Counted from the first letter of the stretch, positions 1 through 10,488 are shown. The stretch: DNA of 64,000 bases from ZC4RG35 sp036375695 (GCA_036375695.1 DASVBU010000025.1:1-64000), one strand, 5' to 3'. Translations and numbers: made by a program. The notes: a model not told the origin generated them from the letters alone.

Positions 1-183
1 GCCGACGGGAGCTTCGGCCCCGACGTCGACAAGATCGACGCCATCTTCATCCTGTCCGTCCTCAACGCCCTGGAGCGGTGGTACCACCCGGACGGCCCGG
101 TCGACCGGGAGTCCCTCGTCCGCCGGATTCTCCGCTTCATCGAGGATGGGCTCAGGGGTAGGGTCCCGCCATCGAAGTCGTAG
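1..183 (+). CDS. TetR-family regulator, C-terminal fragment
   Basis: The window opens inside this gene; frame 1 reads 60 residues to TAG at 181-183. The fragment contains a hydrophobic helix followed by an RWYHPDG segment and a final amphipathic helix ending in a GL pair. That pattern is typical of the ligand/dimerisation domain of TetR/AcrR regulators. The DNA-binding half lies outside the window, so the assignment rests on a short C-terminal signature only. Confidence 0.5.
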   Translation, partial: ADGSFGPDVDKIDAIFILSVLNALERWYHPDGPVDRESLVRRILRFIEDGLRGRVPPSKS

Positions 184-407
184 CCGCCACCCTCGAGCGC
201 TTCAGCTCCCTTTCGGACGATCCCCCGGCAACCCTCGCCCAGCTGCGCGAGGACGAGGCGAGCGGCATCCTGCCGCCCGGTCGTCTCTTCGTCGCCACCC
301 ATGACGGCGGGGACCTGGGGCGGGTCGGCCTCTACACGTTCGCCGATGACGACTTCCATCTCGCTTTCGGCTGGCGGGCCCACCCGGACGAGCCCGACCC
401 GGCCGCC

Positions 408-1055
408 GTGTACACGGCCCTCTCGATTGCCGTGGTCGACCACGCCCGGGCCGCCGGTCTCGGAAAGATCTACGCGTCGGTGATCGATCACGTCGCCGTG
501 GCTCCGGACCGGTTCCGTGAAGCGCTGGCGGATACCGGATGGGTTTCCGATGGCGATCGTCTCGAGATGCGGAGACCGCCGGCCGCGCTGGGGGAGGCGC
601 CCGGTGTGGAGCGAATCGATCCCTTCGAGCCGGGTGTGACCGCGGTCATCGCCAGGGCCATGTCCGACTCTCTCGACGACTACGACCAGGGCCAGGTCGC
701 CTCGCTGGGGGCGGAGCGGGCCGCCGAGATCTACCGGGAGCACATGGTGGACCCGAACCGGCCCCTGCCGTGGCTCGGGCATCGCGCTGCTGACGGGAGC
801 CTGGACGGCATCGCCGCGGTCCAGCACTACCAGGGCGGTTGGAACCTCGGCTATCTGGGCGTGGATCCATCGGCCCGGCGACGGGGGATCGGATCTGCCC
901 TCGTCTCCGCGCTCCTGAACATGGCCCACGAGAACGGTATCGATCACGTCTCTGCCAGCGTCAACGTGGTCAACGACCGGATCAGGGGCACGCTGGACAA
1001 GCACGGCTTCGAGGTGTTCAGCCTCCGGACCGACCACCGCCACGATCTCGGCTGA
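408..1055 (+). CDS. GNAT-family N-acetyltransferase
   Basis: The C-terminal half carries the GNAT acetyl-CoA loop RRRGIGSALV followed by a helix and an N-terminal-Asn/aromatic segment, as in N-acetyltransferases with two tandem GNAT folds. The substrate is unknown. The first conventional start codon in this frame is GTG 408, giving 215 residues. However, the same frame stays open with clearly coding codon use back to position 162, right after an in-frame TAG at 159-161, and contains no ATG, GTG or TTG there. The true protein is probably about 80 residues longer, starting at a non-standard codon such as ATC 171, or the start was lost by a sequence error. It lies 34 nt upstream of argG. Confidence 0.75.
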   Translation: MYTALSIAVVDHARAAGLGKIYASVIDHVAVAPDRFREALADTGWVSDGDRLEMRRPPAALGEAPGVERIDPFEPGVTAVIARAMSDSLDDYDQGQVASLGAERAAEIYREHMVDPNRPLPWLGHRAADGSLDGIAAVQHYQGGWNLGYLGVDPSARRRGIGSALVSALLNMAHENGIDHVSASVNVVNDRIRGTLDKHGFEVFSLRTDHRHDLG

Positions 1056-1089
1056 CCGGGTCGCGGGTCCGGCGTTCTACCATCCGCCC

Positions 1090-2274
1090 GTGCGAATCGT
1101 TCTCGCCTACTCCGGTGGTCTCGACACGTCCGTGATCCTCGCCTGGCTGAGGGAGACCTACGACGCCGAGGTCGTCGCCTACACCTGCGACGTCGGCCAG
1201 GGCGAGGAGGTCGGTGAGGCCGAGGAGAAGGCGCTGGCCACGGGTGCCGTCGACGCCGTCATCGACGATCGCCGCATGGAGTTCGTCCGTGACGCCGTCT
1301 TCCCGGCGGTCCGGGCGGCGGCGGTCTACGAAGGGGAGTACCTGTTGGGGACATCCCTCGCCCGGCCGATCATCGCCAAGGGCCTGGTGGAGACCGCACG
1401 CGAGTACGGCGCCCAGGCGGTTGCCCATGGGGCCACCGGGAAGGGCAACGACCAGGTCCGCTTCGAGCTGTCGGTCGCTGCTCTCGCCCCTGACATCGAG
1501 GTCATCGCCCCGTGGCGGAAGTGGAACTTCAAGGGCCGCACCGACCTCATCGCCTTCGCGGAGAAGCACCAGATCCCCATCCCGGTGACGCGCGAGGCGC
1601 CCTACTCGATGGACGCCAACCTCTTCCACATCTCCTATGAGGGCGGCATCCTCGAGGATCCCTGGGCGGCGCCGTTGCCGGGGATGTTCCGCATGACCAC
1701 GGATCCGGAGAAGGCACCCGACGAGCCGCAGGAGATCGTGGTCGGCCTCGAAGCCGGAAACCCGGTGAGCCTGGACGGCGAGGATCTCGATCCCGTGGAG
1801 ATGCTCGTCCGTCTCAACCAGGTCGCCGGCCGCCACGGCGTGGGTCGCATCGACATCGTGGAGAACCGCTTCGTGGGGATCAAGAGCCGCGGCGTCTACG
1901 AGACCCCGGGAGGCACCGTGATGCACATGGCACGAAGGGCAGTGGAGTCGATCGTGCTCGACCGAGAGGTTCTCGCCCTGCGCAATTCTTTTTCCGGCCA
2001 ATACGCCCGGATGGTCTACAACGGCTTCTGGTTCGCCCCGGAGCGAGTCGAACTGCAGAAGCTGATGGACTCGATCCAGCGCCGGGTCACGGGAGAGGCC
2101 CGGCTCAAGCTGTACAAGGGGTCCGTCACCGTCACCGGCCGACGATCGCCCAACTCCATCTACGACCCCGAAGTGGCGACGTTCGAGGCCGACAAGGTGT
2201 ACCGCCAGGCCGATGCCGAGGGCTTCATCAACCTCAACGCGCTGCGGGTCAGGGGCTACGGGGAAGGCCAGTGA
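1090..2274 (+). CDS. argG: argininosuccinate synthase
   Basis: The 394-residue protein begins (GTG 1090) with the ATP-pyrophosphatase P-loop SGGLDTS at residues 8-14, which is diagnostic. Full family length (about 400) is present, including the citrulline/aspartate-binding core with HGATGKGNDQVRFE and the C-terminal oligomerisation arm. It joins citrulline and aspartate with ATP in arginine biosynthesis in the cytoplasm. Its TGA overlaps the GTG of argH by 4 nt, so the two are co-transcribed and probably translationally coupled. No other arg genes are in the window. Confidence 0.97.
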   Translation: MRIVLAYSGGLDTSVILAWLRETYDAEVVAYTCDVGQGEEVGEAEEKALATGAVDAVIDDRRMEFVRDAVFPAVRAAAVYEGEYLLGTSLARPIIAKGLVETAREYGAQAVAHGATGKGNDQVRFELSVAALAPDIEVIAPWRKWNFKGRTDLIAFAEKHQIPIPVTREAPYSMDANLFHISYEGGILEDPWAAPLPGMFRMTTDPEKAPDEPQEIVVGLEAGNPVSLDGEDLDPVEMLVRLNQVAGRHGVGRIDIVENRFVGIKSRGVYETPGGTVMHMARRAVESIVLDREVLALRNSFSGQYARMVYNGFWFAPERVELQKLMDSIQRRVTGEARLKLYKGSVTVTGRRSPNSIYDPEVATFEADKVYRQADAEGFINLNALRVRGYGEGQ

Positions 2275-3608
2275 CGCTCTGGGGCGGGCGCTTCGCCGAG
2301 GGTCCGGACGCAACCTTGTGGGCGTTCACCACCGACGATTGGGACCGGCGCCTGCTCGACGTCGACATCAGGGGCTCGATCGCCCACGCGTCCATGCTCG
2401 GCGCCGCGGGGATCATCCCCTCGGACGAGGCCGCGGCGATCGTCGACGCATTGGGGCGCATCCTCGAGGAGGCAGACTCCGGTGAGTTCCGGTTCACCGA
2501 CGGGGACGAGGACGTCCACTCCGCCGTGGAACGCCGTCTCGGCGAGATGATCGGTCCGCTGGCGGGAAAGTTGCACACCGGGCGGTCCCGCAACGACCAG
2601 GTGGCCACCGACCTCCGTCTCTACCTGATCGGCGCGGGGCGCGAGAAGATCGCCGCCATCCACGCGCTGGTGGCGCATCTGGCCGACATGGCCGAGGATC
2701 ACGCCGAAGTGGTCGTCCCCACCTATACCCATCTGCAGCAGGCGCAGACGACGGTCCTGGGCGACCATCTGTGCGCCTACGCCTGGATGTTGCTGCGGGA
2801 CTCCGGACGGTTCACCGACTGCCTCGACCGGTTGTCGGAGTCCCCCCTTGGGGCCGGGGCCAGCGCCGGATCGTCACTCCCGTTGGACCGTCAGGCGACG
2901 GCGGAGGCCTTGGGTTTCGACCGGGTCATGCCCAACACGCTGGACGCCGTGGCGGCCAGGGACTTCGTCGCCGAATACGTCTTCGCCTCCACCCAGACGA
3001 TGCTCCACCTCTCCCGGTTGGCCGAGGAGATCGTCCTCTGGGCCAGCGCGGAGTTCGGCTGGGCGAAGCTCGCCGACTCGGTGGCAACGGGGTCCTCGGC
3101 GATGCCCCACAAGAAGAACCCCGACATCGCGGAGCTGGTGCGGGGCCGGGCCGCCACGGCGGTGGGGGCGCTCGCGGCGATCGCCTCCCTGCAGAAGGGG
3201 CTCCCGCTCACCTACAACCGGGACCTGCAGGAGGACAAGCGGATCGTCCTCTCGGTCGACGACACCCTCGCCGGCTCGTTGGCGGCGATGGGTGTGTTGA
3301 TGAGAGGGCTCACGTTCGACCCGCCGGCGCCGCGGGCGGAGACCACCAGCATCGATCTTGCCGACGTATTGGTCGGCAGGGGAGTCCCGTTCCGGGAGGC
3401 CCACGAGATCGTGGGTCGGCTGATCCGGAAGCTCGAGGACGAGGGACGGTCCTTCGCCGAGGTCACCGACGACGACCTGATCGCGGTCGACACCCGGTTC
3501 CAACCGGGCGATGCCGCAGTGGTGGATCCCGAGGAGTCGGTTCGCCGCCGGCGCGTCGCCGAGAGGGTCACCGAGCAGGTGGCGGTGATCAGGGAGCAGC
3601 TTCGCTAG
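2271..3608 (+). CDS. argH: argininosuccinate lyase
   Basis: This 445-residue member of the fumarase/aspartase superfamily carries the signature GSSAMPHKKNP at about residues 275-285, plus the substrate-binding HTGRSRNDQ segment near residue 100. It splits argininosuccinate into arginine and fumarate, the last step of arginine synthesis. GTG 2271 overlaps the end of argG (GTGA). The TAG stop at 3606-3608 is followed directly by a heptameric tandem repeat rather than by a clear T-tailed terminator. Confidence 0.97.
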   Translation: MTLWGGRFAEGPDATLWAFTTDDWDRRLLDVDIRGSIAHASMLGAAGIIPSDEAAAIVDALGRILEEADSGEFRFTDGDEDVHSAVERRLGEMIGPLAGKLHTGRSRNDQVATDLRLYLIGAGREKIAAIHALVAHLADMAEDHAEVVVPTYTHLQQAQTTVLGDHLCAYAWMLLRDSGRFTDCLDRLSESPLGAGASAGSSLPLDRQATAEALGFDRVMPNTLDAVAARDFVAEYVFASTQTMLHLSRLAEEIVLWASAEFGWAKLADSVATGSSAMPHKKNPDIAELVRGRAATAVGALAAIASLQKGLPLTYNRDLQEDKRIVLSVDDTLAGSLAAMGVLMRGLTFDPPAPRAETTSIDLADVLVGRGVPFREAHEIVGRLIRKLEDEGRSFAEVTDDDLIAVDTRFQPGDAAVVDPEESVRRRRVAERVTEQVAVIREQLR

Positions 3609-3635
3609 TACTTGGTACTTGGTACTTGGTACTTG
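3609..3635. repeat. heptameric tandem repeat TACTTGG
   Basis: Three perfect TACTTGG units and a partial fourth follow immediately after the argH stop. The same heptamer, in reverse complement, occurs at 11295-11322. A related 7-nt unit array is at 27210-27271. These lie in intergenic DNA only. Confidence 0.85.
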
Positions 3636-3711
3636 CCAGAGGCGTTCCGGCGAATTCGGGTGACCGCCCGGCGACGTGCCGACAGGATGCGGCCGCGGTA
3701 CCAGGTATGAA

Positions 3712-3734
3712 CTGATCGGCTGCGAAGCAGCCGA

Positions 3735-3738
<4 letters not shown>
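3712..3738 (-). terminator. perfect hairpin overlapping the korB stop codon
   Basis: Twelve-bp perfect arms CTGATCGGCTGC and GCAGCCGATCAG are separated by a 3-nt loop. One arm contains the korB stop (3735-3737). No T-run follows on the minus strand, so this is a terminator candidate of the T-less kind. It sits between convergent argH and korB and could serve both. Confidence 0.55.
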
Positions 3739-4759
<1,021 letters not shown>

Positions 4760-4763
<4 letters not shown>

Positions 4764-6628
4764 TTCGTCATCTCCATGATCTTGGCGGTGATCTCGGCGA
4801 CCTTGAAGGGCTCACCCATCACCTTGTTCAACCCGGTGGCATCGATGAGGTACTCGGAGCGTATGTGCTTGAGCAGTTGACCGGTGTTCAGCTCCGGGAT
4901 CAGGACCTTCGGGAACCGGTGCAGCACGTCGCCGAGGTTCCTGGGCAGGGGGTTGAGATACCGGAGGTGGGCGGTGGCCACCTTCCTGCCCTCCAGTCGG
5001 GCCCGCCGGGCTGCGGCACGGTTGGCCCCGTATGTGGAGCCCCATCCCAACACCAGGAGCTCGGCGTCCTCGTCTCCCTCGACCTCCACCTCGGGGATGT
5101 CATTGGATATGTTGGCCACCTTCCACGCCCGGCTGTCCACCATGAGCTGGTGGTTGGCCGGATCGTACGAGACGTTCCCGGTGATGGCCTCCTTCTCCAG
5201 GCCACCGACGCGATGTTCCAGGCCCGGGGTGCCAGGGACGGCCCACGGCCGGGCGAAGGTGTCGAAGTCCCTCATGTAGGGGAGGAACTTGCCGTCGGGC
5301 CCGTTGGGGTGCTTGGCGAACTTCACCTCGATCCCCGGGATCGAGTCGAGATCGGGGAGCCGCCACGGCTCCGACCCGTTGGCGATGTAGTTGTCGCTCA
5401 GCAGGAGCACGGGGGTCATGTACTTGACGGCGATCCGGGCAGCCTCGATCGCCATGAAGAAGGCGTCGGAGGCGGAGGCGATGGCCAGCACCGGGACCGG
5501 CGACTCGCCGTGACGCCCGTACAGCGAGAACAAGAGGTCCGACTGCTCCGGCTTCGTCGGCAGGCCGGTCGAGGGGCCGCCACGCTGCACGTTGATCACG
5601 ATCAGCGGCAACTCGAGCATGAAGGCCAGCGAGATCGCCTCGCTCTTCAAGGCGATGCCCGGCCCGGAGGACCCGGTCACGGCGAGCGATCCGGCGAAGG
5701 CGGCGCCGATGGCGGTGCCGATGCCGGCAATCTCGTCCTCGGCCTGGAGCGTGCGGACCCCGAAGTTCTTGTGCCGGGACAGCTCGTGGAGGATGTCGGA
5801 AGCCGGCGTGATCGGGTAGGTCCCGTAGAAGAGCGGGAGCCCGGACTTCTGCGAGGCTGCGATCAGGCCCCATGCCAGCGCCGTGTTCCCCGTGATGTTG
5901 GTGTAGGTGCCCTCCGGCAGGGAGGCCGGCTTCACCTCGAATGTGGTCCGGGTCGCCTCGGTGGTCTCACCGAAGTTGAAACCGGCCTTGAAGGCGGCCG
6001 CGTTGGCGGCGGCGACTGCCGGGTTGCGGGCGAACTTCTTCTCGATCCAGTCCAGTGTCGGCTGGGTCGGGCGGCTGAACAGCCAGGCCATCAGACCGAG
6101 GGCGAAGAAGTTCTTGGAGCGGAGCACGTCGCGGCCACTGACTCCGGTGTCCTTGACCGCCAGGGTGGTGAGCTCGTCCATCGGGACCTCGATGACCCGG
6201 AACCCCTTCAGGGTGCCGTCCTCGAGCGGGTTGGACTCGAAGCCTGCCTTGGCCAGGTTGCGCTCGTCGAAGGCGTCACGGTTGATGATCAGCGTCCCGC
6301 CATCCCGGAGGTCCTTGAGGTTCTTCTTCAGGGCGGCCGGGTTCATCGCCACCAGGCAGTCGGGTGCGTCGCCGGCGGTGAGGATGTCGAAGTCGGCTAT
6401 CTGGACCTGGAAGCTGGAGACCCCCGGCAGCGTCCCTGCAGGTGCCCGGATCTCGGCGGGGAAGCTGGGAAGCGTGGCGAGGTCGTTGCCGAACAGGGCA
6501 GAGGCGTCGGTGAACCTGCTACCTGCCAACTGCATTCCGTCACCGGAGTCACCGGCAAAACGGATCACCAGACGGTCGAAGGTCTTGGTCTCGATACCAG
6601 GCTGTTCCGTGGCGGTGTCTTCAGCCAC
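4760..6628 (-). CDS. korA: 2-oxoacid:ferredoxin oxidoreductase, fused gamma-alpha subunit
   Basis: The N-terminal part (about residues 20-200) is the gamma domain, marked by FAGDSGDGMQLAG. The following alpha part contains the pyrimidine-binding segment YPITPASDILHEL and the SGPGIALKSEAI stretch. This gamma-alpha fusion is the usual KorA architecture. I chose GTG 6628 because a good ribosome-binding site (AAAGGAAG) sits 8 nt upstream and the remaining 622 residues fit the family. A longer reading from TTG 6667 is possible. It is co-transcribed with korB through a 4-nt overlap. Confidence 0.92.
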
Positions 6629-6727
6629 TTGGATCACTTCCTTTGGGCCGCGCTCGACCCGTTTCAATACGGTCTTTCATCGAGATTGTATCCCCGCGCC
6701 CGAGTCTCCAATTCGTGCGCAGAGCAG

Positions 6728-7849
6728 TCATTCCATCGTCGGGGCGGGCCGGAAACCTGAGAGCCCTTCTCCCTCCAAGGACCTGGCGAACGAGATCAGG
6801 AGGGGCTCCTGGTCGAAGGACGCCATGGCCTGCAGGGACAGGGGTGGCTGGCCGGTCCCGAGCAGTGGCATGGCGATGGCCGGGATCAGGGCGTGGTTGG
6901 CGACGTAGGAGAACCACGAGAGGACCGTGCGGTAGTGCTTGTCACCGATCATCTCCTCGCCGATCTGCTTGGAACGCACCGGGACTGTCGGCGTGATGAC
7001 GAGGTCGTGCTCCTCGAAGACGGACGCGAAGCTGTCGCGGAGGTGCCGCTGCCACTGGCGGGCGTCGGCGATGACGTCGGCTCCTGCGGCCTCGGAGTCG
7101 GACAGACGGCTGGCGACATCCTCCCCGTAGGACTCGCCCCGCTCCCGATAGGCGCGGTGGATCTCGCGCACCTCCTCGGCGATGGCGGGGACCACCAGAC
7201 CGGACGGGCCGACGCCCGGCATCTCCACCTCCTCGATGTGGTGCCCGAGCCGCTCCAGGGCGGTAAGCGTCTCCCGGAACGTGTGCGCCACCTCGTCGGA
7301 CATGGGTGCGCCGGCGACCCAGGGCTGGGGCACGGCCAGCCGGAGAGGGCGAGGGCCGGGCTCCGGCCGGTCGTCACCGGACATGATCCGGTAGGCGAGC
7401 GCGAGGCTGTCCACAGAGTCGGCGAGCGGCCCTACCGTGTCGATCGAGGGGACGAGCGGGAAGACCCGATCGATGTCGATCCGGCCATAGGTGACCTTGA
7501 GCCCGTACGTCCCGCACAGGGCCGCCGGAACCCGCACCGAGCCACCGGTGTCGGTGCCGAGGGCGATGGGGACGATGCCCGCAGCCACGGCGGCACCCGA
7601 ACCACCGGACGACCCGCCGCAGGAGGTGTCGGGATCCCAGGGGTTGCGGACCGGCCCGAAATGGGGGTTCTCCGAGGAGAAGCCGAAAGCGAACTCGTGG
7701 AGCCCGGTCCTCCCGATGACCACGGCACCGGCCTTCTCCAGAGATGCCAGGCAGGGAGCCGTGGATTCGGCGACACGGCGATAGAAGGCGGAGCCGCAGG
7801 TGACCAGGCGTCCGGCGTGGTCGATCATGTCCTTGACGGCGATCGGCAC
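6728..7849 (-). CDS. amidase (amidase signature family)
   Basis: The protein shows the Ser-cisSer-Lys machinery of amidase-signature enzymes. The catalytic Lys is in PIAVKD at the start, the glycine/serine-rich SCGGSSGGSGAAVA follows, and the GTDTGGSVRVPA loop carries the nucleophilic Ser. It would hydrolyse a C-N amide bond; the substrate is unknown and no gatCAB partners are present. The first usual start codon (GTG 7849) truncates the family N-terminus. The same frame reads sensibly upstream to an in-frame TGA near 7966 but offers no ATG, GTG or TTG. The real start is therefore uncertain and the gene is probably about 35 residues longer. Confidence 0.8.
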   Translation of the reverse strand: MPIAVKDMIDHAGRLVTCGSAFYRRVAESTAPCLASLEKAGAVVIGRTGLHEFAFGFSSENPHFGPVRNPWDPDTSCGGSSGGSGAAVAAGIVPIALGTDTGGSVRVPAALCGTYGLKVTYGRIDIDRVFPLVPSIDTVGPLADSVDSLALAYRIMSGDDRPEPGPRPLRLAVPQPWVAGAPMSDEVAHTFRETLTALERLGHHIEEVEMPGVGPSGLVVPAIAEEVREIHRAYRERGESYGEDVASRLSDSEAAGADVIADARQWQRHLRDSFASVFEEHDLVITPTVPVRSKQIGEEMIGDKHYRTVLSWFSYVANHALIPAIAMPLLGTGQPPLSLQAMASFDQEPLLISFARSLEGEGLSGFRPAPTME

Positions 7850-7952
7850 CCCCGACAGCGGGCCCTCCGGCCATGTCTCGGGGACGGTGTCCTCGATCTG
7901 GGTGAAGATGTTCAGGGCCGGTTGGAGGGCCCAGGCCCTGTCCAGGGCTTGC

Positions 7953-9011
7953 TCAGGGCTCGTAGGTCAGACCTCCGTCGTCGGGAACGAGTGAGATCCA
8001 TGGCCGGCCTGGCGGGACCGGGATCGTGTTCCCCTGGGAATCTTCGAGCACGAACCAGCTCGTCTCGTCGGCGCGCTCCCAGGTGCCTTCGATCACCTTG
8101 CCATCGGCGAACACGAAGGCCCGCCCCGAGCCGACGGTGCGGGACGCGGGGACGGGCACACCGCTCTGGCCGCCCTCGGGTGTGGCTCGATACTGCTCCA
8201 CGTAGAGGGCGACGAGCACGGGGACGCCGAGGCGGCCGGTCGTCCCTTCCTCGTCGACCCAGAGGGAGTCCTCGCCATATGCCGTGCGCAGCCAGAGGCC
8301 CTGGGCGGCATCCCAGGTCCACTCGACGATGTTGCCGGAGAAGTCGAGCCGGACGTGTGATGCGGGCGACGCCGAAGCGGGCATCTCGCCGAACTCCCAC
8401 AACGGTGCCGGTGGCTCGTCGGGGTACCCGCGCTCGTCTGCGGCCGCACGGAGGGCGATCGTGTTGACGAAGAGGTTGTGAGGCGAGGAGTACTTGGAGA
8501 CGCGGAACGTGGCCTCGCCGCCGATCTCACCGATCTGCTTCACGTCCCGGGCCGCGATGTAGGACTGGACCCAGCCCTGGGCCCCCGACCGGGCGAATGT
8601 CGGCTCGTTGAGGGCGGCGAGCAGGGAGGCGTCCGTGGGACGGCCCGAGCGCATGGGCCCCACGTACTCGCTGTCGGCCTCGAGCCACAGGGTGAGGAAC
8701 CGGGTGATCCCCTCCACGAGGATCTCGATGACCACGTCGGCCTGCTCCAGACCCGACTGAGGTATGGCGGCCGGGTGGTTGTCGATCTTCACGGCCAGAA
8801 CGCGTCTGTCCGCCAGCGTCGGGTCGGCGATGGGTAGCCCGGTGAGGGGGGAGGGATCACCCGCCACCGTGGAGCTGGTGGTGGTCGTCGGCGTGGTGGT
8901 GCTGGTGGTCGAGGTCGTGGTCGAAGTGGATGTCGTGGTGGGCTCCGCCGCGGGAGAGCATGCGGCAAGGATCAGGCACAACGCGACCACGCTTCGTGTC
9001 AGGGATCGCAT
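7953..9011 (-). CDS. DUF3048 (YerB-like) lipoprotein
   Basis: A signal peptide with lipobox LILAAC is followed by a tract of about 30 residues made almost only of Thr and Ser, then a DUF3048 domain. The domain starts around PLTGLPIADP and includes VKIDNHP, a GITRFL segment and the GPMRSGR motif typical of this family. The protein is expected to be anchored outside the membrane. Its biochemical role is not known. ATG 9011 was chosen; GTG 9020 is three codons further upstream. Downstream lies the amidase, whose reading frame appears to overlap the 3' end. Confidence 0.8.
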   Translation of the reverse strand: MRSLTRSVVALCLILAACSPAAEPTTTSTSTTTSTTSTTTPTTTTSSTVAGDPSPLTGLPIADPTLADRRVLAVKIDNHPAAIPQSGLEQADVVIEILVEGITRFLTLWLEADSEYVGPMRSGRPTDASLLAALNEPTFARSGAQGWVQSYIAARDVKQIGEIGGEATFRVSKYSSPHNLFVNTIALRAAADERGYPDEPPAPLWEFGEMPASASPASHVRLDFSGNIVEWTWDAAQGLWLRTAYGEDSLWVDEEGTTGRLGVPVLVALYVEQYRATPEGGQSGVPVPASRTVGSGRAFVFADGKVIEGTWERADETSWFVLEDSQGNTIPVPPGRPWISLVPDDGGLTYEP

Positions 9012-9058
9012 TGCGGGCACTTTAGGGGCGAACCGATTCGTACCCGCAGTACCTGGCG

Positions 9059-9445
9059 TCAGCCCAGCACTTCGAGATGGGGGAGGGCGGTGGCGGGTTG
9101 GTCCACCGACAAGGCCAGCTCGATGCCATCCACGGACGTCTTGAGGACGTAGAGGGCGTCGATGTTGACTCCGGCGTCGGCCAGCGAGCGGGTGAGCCGG
9201 GCCAGTTCCCCGGGACGATGGGGAAGGTGTGCGGTGAGCACCACCCGCTCGTCGTAGTGGAGACCTGCGTCCTCGAGGATCCGGGCCGTGACGGCCTGGT
9301 CGCTGACGATGAGTCGTACCGTCGCCTCGCCGTCGAACCCGTAGGCGGTCAGAGCCTCGATGTTGACCCCGGCATCGGCGAGGGCCTCCGTGAGGGCGGC
9401 GAGCCGACCGGGCCGGTTCTCCATCGCCACCACAAACTCGGTCAT
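9059..9445 (-). CDS. tandem ACT-domain protein
   Basis: This 128-residue protein consists of two ACT domains and nothing else. Both halves show the MENRPGRLAALTEALADAGVNI or HRPGELARLTRSLADAGVNI type strand-loop-helix. ACT domains bind amino acids or similar small ligands and often dimerise. A stand-alone pair suggests a small ligand-sensing or regulatory subunit, by inference. No enzyme of amino acid synthesis is directly adjacent. Confidence 0.85.
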   Translation of the reverse strand: MTEFVVAMENRPGRLAALTEALADAGVNIEALTAYGFDGEATVRLIVSDQAVTARILEDAGLHYDERVVLTAHLPHRPGELARLTRSLADAGVNIDALYVLKTSVDGIELALSVDQPATALPHLEVLG

Positions 9446-9505
9446 GTCACGACTCTACGCGTGAATCGGCGATGCAGGTCGAGGTAGCAACCGGCCAGGG
9501 GGATG

Positions 9506-10441
9506 TCAGCCCGGGGCAAGGTCCGCATGCCTCGGCTCGGCGCGGCCCCGACGCGCCAGATACCCGTGCCAGATGAGACGGGCCGCGACCGCGCGCAGGG
9601 GCTTCCACGGCATCGAGAGCAGCTCCAACTCGTCCGGCGGCGGGATCTGGGCGAGACCGAGGGCCTCGGCCGTCCCCACCTGGAGGGCGCGGTCACCGAC
9701 GGGGAAGACGTCGAGATGCCGGAGCGCCGATAGCAGGTAGACGTCTGCGGTCCAGGGCCCGATCCCCTTGCAGGAGAGGAGTATCTCCCTCGCCTCGTGC
9801 TGTGGGGCGTGCTCCAGGGCGGCGAGGTCGAGGTCGCCCGTCGCCACCTGTTCGGCGAGACCGATCAGGTACGTCGACTTCTGCCTGGTCACCCCTGCCT
9901 GCCGCAGGCCCTCGAAGCCGAGGTCGAGGAGATGCTCGGGGGTGACACCACCGGCGGATGCCGACACCCGGCGGAACACCGCGGCGCCGCTCTCCAGTGA
10001 GACCTGCTGTTCCAGGATGAGCAGCGCCAGGGTGGCGAAGCCGGGAGGTCGTCCCCACAACTCCGGCACCCCGTGCTCGTCGACCAGGCCGCGGAGCGCG
10101 CCGTCTTCCTCGATGAGGAGATCCACCGCCTCGGTGAACACGGTCGGGTCGAGCCGCTCCACCCGGGGGAGCAGGTCGGCCACGGGCACCGGCCCGAACG
10201 CCCTGGAGTCCACGGCGGACACCGCGCCGTTGTCCGACGCCACCCAGGCCAGGTCGTCGGGAAGAGGCTGAGGCGGCTCGACGCGCCGCTTCACGAGCCA
10301 GAAGTCGTCGCGGTTGGGGTGGCGCAGAGCGACGACCTCCCCGATGCGGGCTCGCCGTGACGAGGTGGCCACGAACTCGTCGCCGGGGCGCAGCGAGGGC
10401 AGCATCGAGTCCTCGGCAACCCGGAAGCGGATCATGGCCAT
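9506..10441 (-). CDS. signal-peptidase-like (SodX-type) domain fused to AlkA-type DNA glycosylase
   Basis: One uninterrupted 311-residue frame holds two unrelated domains. Residues 1-95 look like an S24/S26 peptidase of the nickel-SOD maturation type: Ser12 in EDSMLPSLRPGDEF, Lys51 in WLVKRR, and a C-terminal VDSRAFGPVPVADL box. Residues 100-311 are a helix-hairpin-helix GPD DNA glycosylase of the 3-methyladenine/AlkA type, with EQQVSLESGAAVFRRV, the hairpin CKGIGPWTADVYLL (224-237) and the expected catalytic Asp250 in FPVGDRALQ. It is divergent from sodN, 47 nt away, which is where SodX proteases usually sit. Start: ATG 10441 or ATG 10435. Confidence 0.85.
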   Translation of the reverse strand: MAMIRFRVAEDSMLPSLRPGDEFVATSSRRARIGEVVALRHPNRDDFWLVKRRVEPPQPLPDDLAWVASDNGAVSAVDSRAFGPVPVADLLPRVERLDPTVFTEAVDLLIEEDGALRGLVDEHGVPELWGRPPGFATLALLILEQQVSLESGAAVFRRVSASAGGVTPEHLLDLGFEGLRQAGVTRQKSTYLIGLAEQVATGDLDLAALEHAPQHEAREILLSCKGIGPWTADVYLLSALRHLDVFPVGDRALQVGTAEALGLAQIPPPDELELLSMPWKPLRAVAARLIWHGYLARRGRAEPRHADLAPG

Positions 10442-10488
10442 TTTCGGAGTATGGTCAAAAGGGTAAGGGTTGTCCGAAGGAGGAAACG

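Noticed and set aside
1018..2313. 431-residue minus-strand open frame over argG
   Set aside because: Antisense shadow of argG with no recognisable domain.
3609..3635. CRISPR-like array
   Set aside because: Unit is only 7 nt with no spacers and no cas genes nearby.
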